Shown: positions 16,629 through 26,513, numbered from the stretch's first letter. The stretch: 34,698 bases of DNA from Vibrio hibernica (GCF_015223435.1 NZ_VHKO01000027.1:1-34698); one strand, 5' to 3'. Made by a program: numbers and translations. Notes: generated from the sequence alone by a model not told the origin.

Positions 16629-16973
16629 AATAAAAACCGCCAGCGCACTGTAGGGTACGGCTGGCGGCGAGAAACAAGGTATTTTATGTGTTCTATTTTC
16701 GTTTTATTGAGCGACTTTTGTTTTGTCTATCTTAATGATTAAAGAGCTCAATCATCTTCAATTTTAAGTAGAAGAAAAATAAGAGAGTGTGACTTTAATC
16801 GATAGATCATTATTGGATTTTCTGGGATGCGAGACTAATCGCGCCGGAGTAGAAAAAACGTGAGGCTATTCTCACTCTCTAAAATTGATGAATTTATCGA
16901 TAAATCATCATTATAAATTAAGCACCAGATCACACTTGCGCTCATTTGTGCATAGAAATAGGACAGCAATAAT
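16629..16973. other. recC-recB spacer with hairpins and a possible 18-codon ORF
   Basis: No conserved gene was recognised in these 345 bases. A GC-rich stem, CCGCCAGC / GCTGGCGG (16637-16644 with 16660-16667), follows recC without a T-run. Downstream, AGAGAGTG / CACTCTCT (16782-16789 with 16873-16880) can form a long-range stem, competing with a local GTGAG / CTCAC hairpin (16860-16875). Near copies of ATCGATA-ATCAT occur around 16798 and 16897. An ORF of 18 codons (16686-16742) has AAGG 6 bases before its ATG. The spacer may hold the recB promoter and leader. Confidence 0.4.
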
Positions 16974-19900
16974 ATGGCTCAATCTCTTAACAGCATGACT
17001 TTTCCGCTGCATGGCGCACGTCTTATTGAAGCGTCGGCGGGAACAGGGAAAACGTTCACGATTGCCGCCTTATATTTACGCCTATTACTTGGGCATGGAA
17101 GCAATCCTATCGATGGACTGGAAGGTTCTGCCCATTGCCAACCATTAACCGTTGACCAAATTTTGGTGGTGACCTTTACCGAAGCGGCAACGATGGAATT
17201 ACGTGGGCGTATTCGTAGTCGTATCCATGAAGCTCGAATAGCATTTCGTCGCGGTCAAAGTAATGATCCTATTATTAGCCAGCTATTACTTGAGTTTCCT
17301 GATCATCAAACCACGGTGCCTATTTTATTGCAGGCCGAACGTCAAATGGATGAAGCGGCAATCTTTACCATTCATGGTTTTTGTCAGCGCATGCTCACTC
17401 AAAATGCGTTTGAATCGGGTAGCCGTTTTCAAAATGAATTATTGACCGATGAAAGCCAATTGAAACTGCAAGTGGTGAGTGATTATTGGCGTCGTAATTT
17501 TTACCCAATGTCCGCCAGTTTAACCGCGAAAGTCAGCCAATTGTGGTCTTCTCCTCAAGATTTATTGCATGAGATTTCTAACTATTTATCTGGTGAAGCA
17601 TTAAGTTTTCCTAAAGTGGATCTTGACGCGGATTTAGAAGCATTACAGCAAAAGCATCTTGCTCGAATTGATAACGTAAAGCAGTTATGGCGCAGTGCTG
17701 AGGTCAATTTTTTTGATGTGATCAGTGATTCCGGTGTTGATAAACGTTCTTACAGTTCACGCAATTTACCGAATTGGATTGAACAAGTGTCTGATTGGGC
17801 GCAGCGCCATGATATTACTGGATTTGTGCCAGACAATGTCGAGCGTTTTGCACAAAGCGTCATTAATAGTAAAACGAAGAAAGGTCAGCCAGCCAGTCAT
17901 GCGGTATTTTCTGCTATTGATGAGCTCATCGATAACCAACCAGACTTTGGATTGCAGTTTAAATATCGCGCGATTACCCAGTGTCGAGCCATGCTGCTAC
18001 AAGCAAAGCAAGCACACAGTTGGTTGTCGTTTGATGATTTGTTGAGTCAGCTTGGCGGCGCGATTGAAAACGATCAACAAGGTTTGCTGACTGAGCGTAT
18101 TCGTCAGTTATTTCCGGTGGCGATGATCGATGAATTCCAAGATACCGATCCGTTGCAATATCGTATTTTTAGTCGGATTTATCTTGAGCATCCACAATGT
18201 GGTTTATTCATGATTGGCGATCCTAAACAAGCTATTTATGGATTCCGTGGCGCAGATATTTTCACCTATATTCAAGCAAGAAACGAAGTGGCGGATCACT
18301 ACACCTTAGATACTAACTGGCGTTCAAGCCAAGCGGTGATTAGTGGTGTTAATGGCATTTTTGAATTTGATGACCGCCCATTTATTTATGATGCTGATAT
18401 TCCATTTCTGCCCGTCAACGCCAGTCCTAACGCCGAGAATATGCATTGGTCACTTAATGAAAAACCACAAGCAGCTTTTAATGTGTGGCTGCAAAAAAGT
18501 GCAGATGGCGCGCCTGTTTCAAGTGATGCTTATACCTCAATGATGGCCAATTCGACCGCTTATAAAATTAATGAAATTCTATCTTCAGCTCAACAAGGCA
18601 ACGCCATCTTTAGCGATAAAAAAGGACAGGCACATCAAATCCAAGCCAGTAACATTGCGGTACTTGTAAGAACAGGGCGTGAGGCTAAACAAGTGAAGCA
18701 AGCGTTATCCCAGCAAGGCATTGCCAGCGTGTACTTATCTAATCGAGACAGTGTATTTGATAGCGTGGTGGCAAAAGATGTATTGCGTTTATTAACTGCT
18801 GCAATCAATCCTAGTGATGAGAGATCGTTGCGCGCGATTCTAGCCAGTGACTTATTTGCTTTGAGTCTCAGTGAATTAGATAATTTTAATAACGATGAAA
18901 ATGCGTGGGAAAATGTCGTTAATGAATTTGAACGCTACCAGCATGTTTGGCTAACACGCGGCGTATTGCCGATGATCCGCGCCGTGCTCACTCAACGTGA
19001 AATTGCCGAGCGTTTATTGGGTCGCTCTCCTTATGATGCGGATTTAGATCATGAAGGCGAGCGCAAGCTGACCGATTTATTGCATTTGGCCGAGTTGATC
19101 CAGCAAGCCAGTTTGTCTTTAGATGGTGAAAGCGCTTTGATCCGTTGGCTGGCTGATAATATTGAGCAGCATGATGGCGATGCGGGCGATCAAATTCAGC
19201 GTTTGGAATCAGAGAGAAATCTAGTGCAGATCATCACCATTCATAAATCCAAAGGGCTAGAATATGATTTGGTGTTCATGCCATTTGTGATGAATTATCG
19301 CGAAAGTAAAGTAGCGAAATATTACCGCCATGAAGATCAAAAAACCGTCCTCGATTTATCCAAACCAGAAGAGGGGATGGAACTGGCAGAAAAAGAACGT
19401 TTGGCAGAAGATTTACGCCTGCTGTATGTCGGTTTAACGCGTGCGGTTTATGGAATATTTATTGGCGTTACGCCTCTTAAAAAAGGCAATGGTAAAAAAT
19501 CGACGGCGCACTTAAGTGCAATGGGATACTTATTGCAGCATCATCGGCAAGTAGATGCGAGTGAATTGACGCAAGCTTGTGAACAGTTGGCTGAAAAAGT
19601 GCCAGCGATTCATATTTGTGAGGTTTTACCAGAAAGACCAGATAGTGCTTATCTTCCCGCCATCAATGAGCTAACCGATTATAAAGCGCTGCAATTACAA
19701 GCTCGTATTGATCGTCGTTGGCGTATGACTAGCTATTCAAGTTTGATTAAGCAGTCTCATCTTCATGTAGGAGATGAACTACCATTGCGATCAGATTTTG
19801 ATGTGTCCGTTGATTTAGAAAAGCCAATCGACAGTGACGCGGCAATTGATTTTTCTGATCAAGTAGCATCAAGTGATAGCGCCTCTTTGGTATCTTGGGA

Positions 19901-20765
19901 GCTTGAGGAACATGATGATCCTCAAGCTTTGGTGGAAGTGGATCCGTGGTCGATGTTTGCCTTTCCACGTGGCGCGAGGCCGGGAACGTTCTTGCATACC
20001 GTTTTTGAACAAATTGAATTTACTCAAGCGGCAACGAGCGCTGAGAATACTGCGGTTATTGAGCGTTTATTACAGCAAGAAGATTACCCACTTGAATGGT
20101 TGTCAACGTTGCAAGTCATGGTAGATAACGTGCTTAGTACCCCATTAGATGGGAAAGATTTATGTTTATCGAGCAAAGTACCAGCACAGCGTTTGGTAGA
20201 AATGGAATTTTTATTACCAATAGAAACGCTCTCGGCAGCAGCGGTTAATCGGGTGACTCATAAATATGATGAACTGTCCGCTCAAGCACCAGACTTAGGT
20301 GGTTTTTCTCTAAACGATCGACCACTACAAGGGATGCTGAAAGGTTTTATTGACTTGGTGTTTGAGCACCAAGGCCAATATTACGTTTTGGATTGGAAAT
20401 CGAATCATCTGGGCGATCACTATCAAGATTATCAACCAAATCAATTACAACAAGCGATGCTTGAACATCGATATGATCTGCAATATCAGCTCTATTCATT
20501 AGCCTTACATCGATTTTTACGCAGTCGTTTAGCAAATTATGATTACGAGACGCATTTTGGTGGTGTGTATTATTTATTCTTGCGTGGTTTTTCAAATCCA
20601 GCAGAGTTGACACAATCAAATACTTTGCCGAATGGTGTTTTTCATACCAGACCAAGTTTTGCGTTATTAGATGAGCTGGATAACCTGATTGCAGACACAT
20701 CTCCCGTAGTCAAAAAGAACCGAAAAATCAGTAATGATACTCAGCAACAAGGAGAGCTTTTCTAA
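16974..20765 (+). CDS. recB: Exonuclease V (RecBCD) subunit RecB
   Basis: RecB is the 3'-5' helicase and the only nuclease of RecBCD, and loads RecA after Chi. It has 1263 residues (E. coli 1180). The superfamily 1 helicase motifs are intact: Walker A EASAGTGKTFT with K26, Walker B IDEFQDTDPLQYRIF, GDPKQAIYGFRGADIF, LDTNWRSS, IITIHKSKGLEYDLVF and LLYVGLTRA. The C-terminal nuclease domain has GFIDLV (D1127), VLDWKSNHLG (D1140, K1142) and a following QxxxY-like LQYQLYSLAL, so catalysis should be intact. Its TAA overlaps the ATG of recD by one base (TAATG), indicating translational coupling. Confidence 0.97.
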   Translation: MAQSLNSMTFPLHGARLIEASAGTGKTFTIAALYLRLLLGHGSNPIDGLEGSAHCQPLTVDQILVVTFTEAATMELRGRIRSRIHEARIAFRRGQSNDPIISQLLLEFPDHQTTVPILLQAERQMDEAAIFTIHGFCQRMLTQNAFESGSRFQNELLTDESQLKLQVVSDYWRRNFYPMSASLTAKVSQLWSSPQDLLHEISNYLSGEALSFPKVDLDADLEALQQKHLARIDNVKQLWRSAEVNFFDVISDSGVDKRSYSSRNLPNWIEQVSDWAQRHDITGFVPDNVERFAQSVINSKTKKGQPASHAVFSAIDELIDNQPDFGLQFKYRAITQCRAMLLQAKQAHSWLSFDDLLSQLGGAIENDQQGLLTERIRQLFPVAMIDEFQDTDPLQYRIFSRIYLEHPQCGLFMIGDPKQAIYGFRGADIFTYIQARNEVADHYTLDTNWRSSQAVISGVNGIFEFDDRPFIYDADIPFLPVNASPNAENMHWSLNEKPQAAFNVWLQKSADGAPVSSDAYTSMMANSTAYKINEILSSAQQGNAIFSDKKGQAHQIQASNIAVLVRTGREAKQVKQALSQQGIASVYLSNRDSVFDSVVAKDVLRLLTAAINPSDERSLRAILASDLFALSLSELDNFNNDENAWENVVNEFERYQHVWLTRGVLPMIRAVLTQREIAERLLGRSPYDADLDHEGERKLTDLLHLAELIQQASLSLDGESALIRWLADNIEQHDGDAGDQIQRLESERNLVQIITIHKSKGLEYDLVFMPFVMNYRESKVAKYYRHEDQKTVLDLSKPEEGMELAEKERLAEDLRLLYVGLTRAVYGIFIGVTPLKKGNGKKSTAHLSAMGYLLQHHRQVDASELTQACEQLAEKVPAIHICEVLPERPDSAYLPAINELTDYKALQLQARIDRRWRMTSYSSLIKQSHLHVGDELPLRSDFDVSVDLEKPIDSDAAIDFSDQVASSDSASLVSWELEEHDDPQALVEVDPWSMFAFPRGARPGTFLHTVFEQIEFTQAATSAENTAVIERLLQQEDYPLEWLSTLQVMVDNVLSTPLDGKDLCLSSKVPAQRLVEMEFLLPIETLSAAAVNRVTHKYDELSAQAPDLGGFSLNDRPLQGMLKGFIDLVFEHQGQYYVLDWKSNHLGDHYQDYQPNQLQQAMLEHRYDLQYQLYSLALHRFLRSRLANYDYETHFGGVYYLFLRGFSNPAELTQSNTLPNGVFHTRPSFALLDELDNLIADTSPVVKKNRKISNDTQQQGELF

Positions 20766-23143
20766 TGAATACGCTGGTTCAAGGTCATTGTAAAAATAGC
20801 AGTAATCGTGCGCTCACCTTTATGAAATTGCTACAACAACACGGTGTATTCAGAGCGATTGATGTGCAGTTAGCCACTTGGGTACATCAACAATCGTTAC
20901 TCGCTGATCAGCAAGCGGTGAACACCGGTCAAACATTTTTGCTTTCTGATCAACAACAGCTAAACGCAGATTCAATGGCATTACTTACTTGTATGGTGAG
21001 TTATGAATTTGGTCGAGGTCATATCTGTTTAAATTTAGATGAGTGGGATCTCGTGCAGAGCTTATCGCTGCGGTTTCTATTTAAGCGTCAACCTGAGTTG
21101 CAGCAACAATATGGTGAATGGATTGAGAGCCTAGTTCACATTGATTGGCAGTCACTTTGCCTCGCATCATCATTAGTTGAATCCGCGCCGTCATTAACTA
21201 CTTTAGGGCAGATATCACCGAAGCCTTTGGTGTTGGAAAATCGCCGTATTTACTTACATCGCTATTGGCAATATGAAACGCAAGTAGCAGATCAGTTACG
21301 CCAACGTGCAGAACCATTAGCATTAAGCACACGCGATGTTGAAAATATAGCGCAGACATTGAATCGCCTATTTGAGCGAGATTATTCCTATTTATGGCAA
21401 GCTATTTCGCCGCGAGAATCAAGCCAAGTGCAGCGTCAGCAATGGGTGTGTGAAATGCTGGATGTCCAAGTTGAATCTGATGCTTTGAAAAAAACAAACG
21501 CCTCTCAAGTACTAGATTGGAGCGCAATTGATAGCGTTTTAACGCAAGCGACATCGGTCAGTGATCTACAGATTTTAGATACTTTAGTGCCAACATCGGT
21601 CTGCTTAAATTGGCAAAAAGTGGCGGCAGCCGTGGCGTTATCTCGTCGGTTTGCAGTAATTTCTGGTGGCCCAGGAACGGGCAAAACGACAACGGTGGTG
21701 AAATTATTGGCCGCTTTGATTGAGCAATCGTTAGGGGAGTCAAATTCATCGGCTGCTTGTGTACCTACGATTAAGCTGGTGGCACCAACGGGTAAAGCGG
21801 CTGCGCGTTTAACTGAATCGATTGGTAGTGCAATTGAGCAGCTTCCGATTGCACCTAACATAAAAGCACTATTACCTTCGCAATCGAGTACCATTCACCG
21901 TCTTTTAGGGGCACGTCCTAATACAGTCGCTTATCAATACAATCGTAATAATCCGTTGCATGTGGATATTTTGGTGGTGGATGAAGCGTCGATGATCGAT
22001 TTGCCTATGATGTTCCGATTACTTGAAGCGCTACCTAAGCAGGCTCGATTGATTTTATTGGGCGATAAAGATCAACTGTCTTCGGTGGAAGCAGGCGCAA
22101 TTCTTGGTGATATATGTCAGTTTTCATCCATTGGTTATCAAGCCAATTATTTGCAAATCCTGTCTAAGTTAACTGGATTTGAAGCTTTGCCTGTTGCGGC
22201 TCAAGGCAGCGCGATCGCGGATAGTTTGTGTATGCTGCAAAAGAGCTATCGCTTCCATGCTCGTTCTGGGATCGGTCAACTGGCTAAAGCAATAAACGCA
22301 GGTGATGCACAAAAAATGCAGCTGACTTGGCAACAAGGCTTTGATGATATTGCCTTATACCCATTTTATCGCGAGCAAGATCTTTCTATTGATAGCACGT
22401 TAGCTACGGCTGTTGCTGATAATGAAAGGCTGACTCAAAAACAAATTCAACCCCATTTGTTGTCCCTTTTAGTGAAAGGTTATCAAACTTATTGCGCGGG
22501 TTTATCTCTTCCTATCATGGATGATCGTCAATCTGAAGTGGCGCTGAAAGCATCAATGGAGAAAAAAATATCAATGGAGCAAAAAGCTCTCCATGTGCTT
22601 AATGCTTTTTCAAAGACTCGATTACTGTGTGCAGTGCGTGAAGGAGAATATGGCGTAGTTGGAATGAACCGCGAGATCGAGAAAGCGTTAGCCCAACAAC
22701 GTTTAATTCAACCGGTTGAAAACGAGAAATGGTATGTAGGTAAACCGATAATGATCAGTCAAAATGATTCGGCATTAGGTTTACATAATGGCGATATCGG
22801 TATGTGTTTACTTGATGAGTCGGAAACAAACCCAAGATTGCGAGTGTATTTCGAAATGCCAGATGGGCGCATCAAAGGTATTCTTCCTAGTCGTATTCCT
22901 ACTCATGAACTCGCCTTTGCAATGACCATTCATAAATCTCAAGGAAGTGAATTTGATCACACAATATTGCTGCTACCCGTTAAATTAAACCCTATTCTAA
23001 CTAAGGAGTTGATTTATACTGGTGTGACTCGAGCAAAATCGCGTTTAGATTTATTTGCTAATCCTCAAGTGTTAGCGAAAGGGATTTTAATCAAAACCAA
23101 GCGCACTAGTGGCTTGAGCGAGAAGTTAACTAATTATAAATAA
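20765..23143 (+). CDS. recD: Exonuclease V (RecBCD) subunit RecD, with an extended inter-domain segment
   Basis: RecD is the fast 5'-3' helicase of RecBCD. It has 792 residues against 608 in E. coli. Helicase motifs are intact: Walker A SGGPGTGKTTT (K307), APTGKAAARLTES, VVDEASMIDLPMM, GDKDQLSSVEAGAILGD, LQKSYRF, and near the end AMTIHKSQGSEFDH and YTGVTRAKSRL. Much of the extra length is a block of roughly 75 residues (about 204-280) between the N-terminal domain, ending near IAQTLNRLF, and NWQKVAAAVALSRR. These two are only about 7 residues apart in E. coli RecD. A smaller insert lies near SEVALKASMEKKISMEQ. It overlaps recB by one base. Confidence 0.95.
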   Translation: MNTLVQGHCKNSSNRALTFMKLLQQHGVFRAIDVQLATWVHQQSLLADQQAVNTGQTFLLSDQQQLNADSMALLTCMVSYEFGRGHICLNLDEWDLVQSLSLRFLFKRQPELQQQYGEWIESLVHIDWQSLCLASSLVESAPSLTTLGQISPKPLVLENRRIYLHRYWQYETQVADQLRQRAEPLALSTRDVENIAQTLNRLFERDYSYLWQAISPRESSQVQRQQWVCEMLDVQVESDALKKTNASQVLDWSAIDSVLTQATSVSDLQILDTLVPTSVCLNWQKVAAAVALSRRFAVISGGPGTGKTTTVVKLLAALIEQSLGESNSSAACVPTIKLVAPTGKAAARLTESIGSAIEQLPIAPNIKALLPSQSSTIHRLLGARPNTVAYQYNRNNPLHVDILVVDEASMIDLPMMFRLLEALPKQARLILLGDKDQLSSVEAGAILGDICQFSSIGYQANYLQILSKLTGFEALPVAAQGSAIADSLCMLQKSYRFHARSGIGQLAKAINAGDAQKMQLTWQQGFDDIALYPFYREQDLSIDSTLATAVADNERLTQKQIQPHLLSLLVKGYQTYCAGLSLPIMDDRQSEVALKASMEKKISMEQKALHVLNAFSKTRLLCAVREGEYGVVGMNREIEKALAQQRLIQPVENEKWYVGKPIMISQNDSALGLHNGDIGMCLLDESETNPRLRVYFEMPDGRIKGILPSRIPTHELAFAMTIHKSQGSEFDHTILLLPVKLNPILTKELIYTGVTRAKSRLDLFANPQVLAKGILIKTKRTSGLSEKLTNYK

Positions 23144-23157
23144 TGGACAGGTAGCGT

Positions 23158-23622
23158 ATGTTTTTCGGAAATGTAAATCGATTGGAGTGGAGCACTTTTC
23201 TTCCGGCTCATTTTTTAAGTTACCTTGAGCAAGCACAGAAAATTGCGGCGGAAAATGAAGAAAACGGCCGTTATGATATTGATGGCGATAAGGTGTTTTG
23301 TGTTTTAATGACACCAGAAACTGAGCCTAGGGAAGATCGAAAAACGGAAATTCATCGTGATCATCTGGATATTCAACTTCTGCTAGAAGGGGAGGAAACC
23401 TTTGGGTATTCGATTGAAACCCCGCAAGCTTTATTAGATAAGCCTGATTACACTAATGATGTATTGCTGTTCAATGAAGTGAGTAATGAGAGTTTTATTT
23501 CACTGCGTGCAGGCGATTTTATTATTTTTTATCCGGGTGAATCGCATCGTCCCCAATGTGCAACGCGTGAGCCAATGGCGTTGCGTAAAATCGTCGTTAA
23601 AGTGCATAAGAGTATGATTTAG
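23158..23622 (+). CDS. YhcH/YjgK/YiaL (DUF386) family protein
   Basis: A 154-residue cupin-like protein of the family that includes E. coli NanQ (YhcH), an N-acetylneuraminate anomerase, and EbgC. Conserved features are GRYDIDGDKVFCVLMTPET, EIHRDHLDIQLLLEGEETFGY with probable metal ligands His and Glu/Asp, and the C-terminal GDFIIFYPGESHRPQ, where the last His is also a family metal ligand. It starts 14 bases after recD with AGG upstream of ATG, so it is probably co-transcribed with recD, though no sialic acid or sugar genes are nearby. The function is likely mutarotation or isomerisation of a sugar; the substrate is unknown. Confidence 0.87.
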   Translation: MFFGNVNRLEWSTFLPAHFLSYLEQAQKIAAENEENGRYDIDGDKVFCVLMTPETEPREDRKTEIHRDHLDIQLLLEGEETFGYSIETPQALLDKPDYTNDVLLFNEVSNESFISLRAGDFIIFYPGESHRPQCATREPMALRKIVVKVHKSMI

Positions 23623-23640
23623 GTTCGCTCGACAGAGAAT

Positions 23641-23681
23641 AAAATGCTTCGTGATAAGGTTATACGAAGCATTTTTTGTTT
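23641..23681. terminator. Bidirectional terminator between the DUF386 gene and argA
   Basis: AAAATGCTTCGT pairs perfectly with ACGAAGCATTTT (12 bp, 11-base loop), followed on the plus strand by TTGTTTTG. Because it starts and ends in A and T runs it can serve both convergent genes. Confidence 0.85.
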
Positions 23682-23699
23682 TGAATTGTATTACGCTTT

Positions 23700-25031
23700 T
23701 TATACTTTCAGCACTAATATTTTCGATTTCCGTTGATAGTTGTATAAACCTTGTTTTGCCATCGGCAGAGATTCTACCCCCACTTCCACAAAACCTTGTT
23801 CTCTGAACCAATGCAAGCTGTGTGTGGTGAGAACAAACAGTTTATCAATCCCTTTTTGCTTGGTTTGTTGGCGCATATGGTTAAGTAATAATGCCCCACG
23901 ATCACCATCGCGATAATCAGGATGAATTGCGACACACGCCATTTCCGCCATTTTATCATCAACATAAGGATAAAGTGCTGCGCAGCCAATGATCAGGCTG
24001 TCTTTTTCTATAATCGTGAATTGATGGATCTCTTGCTCTAATTGTTCTCTTGAACGGCGAACGAGAATGCCTTGTTCTTCTAATGGCTGGATTAAATCTA
24101 AAATGCCACCAATGTCATTGATCTCTGCATTTCTGGTTTGTTCGGCACTCGCCATAACGATTTGTGTACCAATACCATCAAATGAAAATAATTCTTGTAG
24201 TAGTGCGCCATCTTCTTTGTAACTGACGAGGTGACAACGAGGCACTCCCGCACGACAAGCTGTGATCGCCCCGCGTAAAAAGCGAAATGTGCCACTAGAG
24301 TGACCATTTTCTATGTCCGGTTGCGCTTCCATATCTTGTACGATTTTCTCTGCGCTGCTTGGAAATAGTTCTGGGATCACTCGGTTATGTTCATCGATGA
24401 TGCCTTGCTCAGAACAAAAGCCAATCAACTTGTCAGCCTTGAGTCGAATCGCGACTTGGGTTGCCACATCTTCGTACATCAGATTAAAACTTTCACCAGT
24501 AACCGAGCTGGCAATTGGACCTAATAATACAATTGATCCCATGTCCAACATGCGATTAATCGCGGCGTGATCAATTCGGCGCACCTTACCACTGTGGCAA
24601 TAATCGACACCATCGTCGACACCAAGAGGTTGGGCAATAATAAAATTACCACTGGCGACATTGAGTTGCGTACCTTGCATGGGCGTATTTCGCAAGCTCA
24701 TAGAAAGCCTTGCAGTAATGGCGAGTTGCAGTTGACCAGCCGCTTGCATTGCAATGCCAAGAGCATCTTCATTGGTGACGCGGATCCCTTTGTGGTAAGA
24801 CGATTCACAATGATGTTTAGATAGATTGAGATTGATTTGTGGTCGAGCGCCGTACACCAAAACAATCCGAACGCCTAAGCTGTGCAGCAATGCAATATCA
24901 TTAATAATGTTATCAAAGTTACTTTCGCTAAATGCTTCACCGCCGAGCATGATCACCATGGTTTTTCCACGATGAGCGTTAACGTAAGGGGCGGACTGAC
25001 GGAATCCTTTCACTAATGCAGTACTGCGCAT
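23700..25031 (-). CDS. argA: N-acetylglutamate synthase
   Basis: Catalyses the first step of arginine synthesis, acetyl-CoA + glutamate to N-acetylglutamate, in the cytosol. The 443 residues match classical bacterial ArgA. Residues about 1-290 form the amino-acid-kinase-like domain: [46 protein letters not shown]. The final 150 form the GNAT acetyltransferase domain, with [21 protein letters not shown] (the acetyl-CoA site) and [14 protein letters not shown]. The start is ATG at 25031, with AAGG about 10 bases upstream. An ARG box lies about 38-51 bases upstream. It is convergent with the recD-linked gene and divergent from mltA. Confidence 0.97.
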   Translation of the reverse strand: MRSTALVKGFRQSAPYVNAHRGKTMVIMLGGEAFSESNFDNIINDIALLHSLGVRIVLVYGARPQINLNLSKHHCESSYHKGIRVTNEDALGIAMQAAGQLQLAITARLSMSLRNTPMQGTQLNVASGNFIIAQPLGVDDGVDYCHSGKVRRIDHAAINRMLDMGSIVLLGPIASSVTGESFNLMYEDVATQVAIRLKADKLIGFCSEQGIIDEHNRVIPELFPSSAEKIVQDMEAQPDIENGHSSGTFRFLRGAITACRAGVPRCHLVSYKEDGALLQELFSFDGIGTQIVMASAEQTRNAEINDIGGILDLIQPLEEQGILVRRSREQLEQEIHQFTIIEKDSLIIGCAALYPYVDDKMAEMACVAIHPDYRDGDRGALLLNHMRQQTKQKGIDKLFVLTTHSLHWFREQGFVEVGVESLPMAKQGLYNYQRKSKILVLKV

Positions 25032-25068
25032 TTTAATACAACCTTATTGATTATTTATATCAAAATAA

Positions 25069-25082
25069 TGACTAAAAATTCA
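25069..25082 (-). promoter_or_regulatory. ARG box upstream of argA
   Basis: The minus strand TGAATTTTTAGTCA fits the ArgR consensus core TGAAT-WWWW-ATTCA with one mismatch. The adjacent AT-rich TTGATATAAATAATCA may be a second, weaker half of the usual tandem pair. ArgR repression of argA is known in enterobacteria. Confidence 0.55.
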
Positions 25083-25200
25083 CTATTCCGCAATCATTAT
25101 TTTTAACTAATGTGAGGTGTTAGTGAGTTGATTTTGGTTGCTTATGAATACTTTGTGGCAATGACATTGTGATGACAGATGAGTTAACAAAGTAAATAAA

Positions 25201-26445
25201 ATGTTGGTAAATATTTCAGAGTATTGTGGCGCTAGTGTAATTTTGTCATGCTGCATGCCAACTCTTGAGTTAACTCATTTTACGGTGATTTTTGTGCTTA
25301 AACTTTTTTCGTTTTCTGATGTATTCCCTTTTTCATTGCCTTCTTGGTTAGTAACAAAGCGTTATGCAAAATTGACCTTAATGTGCAGTGCTGTTTCCGT
25401 TATGTTCGGTTGTGCTAATCCAACCGACCGAGGCCAGCAGTATCTAGATGGTGATTTACCGTCAACCTTAACCTCGGCAGATAATGTCGACTCGGATACT
25501 TCACGCGATTACACCACGTTTGCGGCTCAAGCTGAGGAGGTAGAAAAAAAATCCCCTTCTTTAAAAGCTAAGTATCATAATTTGTATGCACAATTAAATG
25601 TGTGGGCGCAAGAAAGTGGCGATCCTAATGAGTTAGCGAAATACGGGGTTAATTTTAATCAATTAGGCGGGGCTGATAAAAAAGGTAATATTTTATTTAC
25701 TGGTTATTTTTCACCAGTGATTGAGATGCGCCACACTCCCGATCATCTGTTCAAATACCCCGTGTATGGAAAGCCTCAATGTGGCGCTGTGTGCCCAACT
25801 CGTGCACAGATTTATGATGGTGCATTAGAAGATAAAGGGCTAGTGCTTGGTTACGCATCCAATATGATTGATCCATTTTTGATGGAAGTGCAGGGCAGTG
25901 GTTTTGTGCATTATGCTGATAACGATGATCTTGAGTATTTTGCCTATGGTGGGAAAAACAACCATCCTTATGTCAGCATTGGTCGAGTGTTGATTGATCG
26001 TGGCATTATTCCAAAAGAAAAAATGTCGATGAAGGCGATAAAAGATTGGGTGGCGAAAAGTGATCCTGCCACAGTGAAAGAATTGCTAGAACAAAATCCA
26101 TCGTATGTATTCTTTGATCGCCAACCAGGTGCGCAAGTGGCGGGTTCGGCAGGTATTCCCCTCTTACCAATGGCATCGGTAGCCGGTGACCGTAGTATTT
26201 TTCCTATGGGAACCCCAATCCTTGCCGAAGTGCCATTATTGGATGCGAATGGGAAGTGGACAGGTGTGCATATTATGAAGCTGATGATCGTGCTTGATAC
26301 TGGCGGGGCAGTGAAAGGTGGTCATTTAGATTTGTATCACGGAATGGGCGCTCGAGCAGGAATTGCCGCTGGTCATTATCGTCATTTCGGTCGAGTGTGG
26401 AAGTTGGATTTAACTGCGCCCCCATTGCAAATCCCAGCAAACTAA
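25201..26445 (+). CDS. mltA: Membrane-bound lytic murein transglycosylase A
   Basis: An outer-membrane lipoprotein that cleaves peptidoglycan glycan strands to 1,6-anhydro products. After a lipobox-like SVMFGC comes ANPTDRGQQYLDG, aligned with E. coli MltA CSSKPTDRGQQYKDG. Further matches are FTGYFSPVIEMRHT, MEVQGSGFVHYAD, SIGRVLIDRGIIPKEKMSM, LEQNPSYVFF, ASVAGDRSIFPMGTP and the end region with LDTGGAVKGGHLDLYHG, containing the catalytic Asp. The start is uncertain. ATG at 25201 leaves about 70 residues before the lipid Cys, whereas MltA needs about 20-25. TTG at 25336 would give a normal signal peptide with TKRYAK then a hydrophobic run; GTG at 25294 is another option. None has a strong ribosome site. 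The coordinates give the longest frame. Confidence 0.9.
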   Translation: MLVNISEYCGASVILSCCMPTLELTHFTVIFVLKLFSFSDVFPFSLPSWLVTKRYAKLTLMCSAVSVMFGCANPTDRGQQYLDGDLPSTLTSADNVDSDTSRDYTTFAAQAEEVEKKSPSLKAKYHNLYAQLNVWAQESGDPNELAKYGVNFNQLGGADKKGNILFTGYFSPVIEMRHTPDHLFKYPVYGKPQCGAVCPTRAQIYDGALEDKGLVLGYASNMIDPFLMEVQGSGFVHYADNDDLEYFAYGGKNNHPYVSIGRVLIDRGIIPKEKMSMKAIKDWVAKSDPATVKELLEQNPSYVFFDRQPGAQVAGSAGIPLLPMASVAGDRSIFPMGTPILAEVPLLDANGKWTGVHIMKLMIVLDTGGAVKGGHLDLYHGMGARAGIAAGHYRHFGRVWKLDLTAPPLQIPAN

Positions 26446-26513
26446 AGTTAACCGCTAGAATTTATAGTTAACATTATTATTCAAATATCAGAACCGATGA
26501 AAAAGTGTGTATT

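Noticed and set aside
16686..16742. 18-codon ORF between recC and recB
   Set aside because: It has a fair ribosome site but no recognisable similarity; mentioned only as part of the spacer.
21505..21894. 129-codon open frame antisense to recD
   Set aside because: It mirrors the conserved Walker A region of recD and is a by-product of its codon use.
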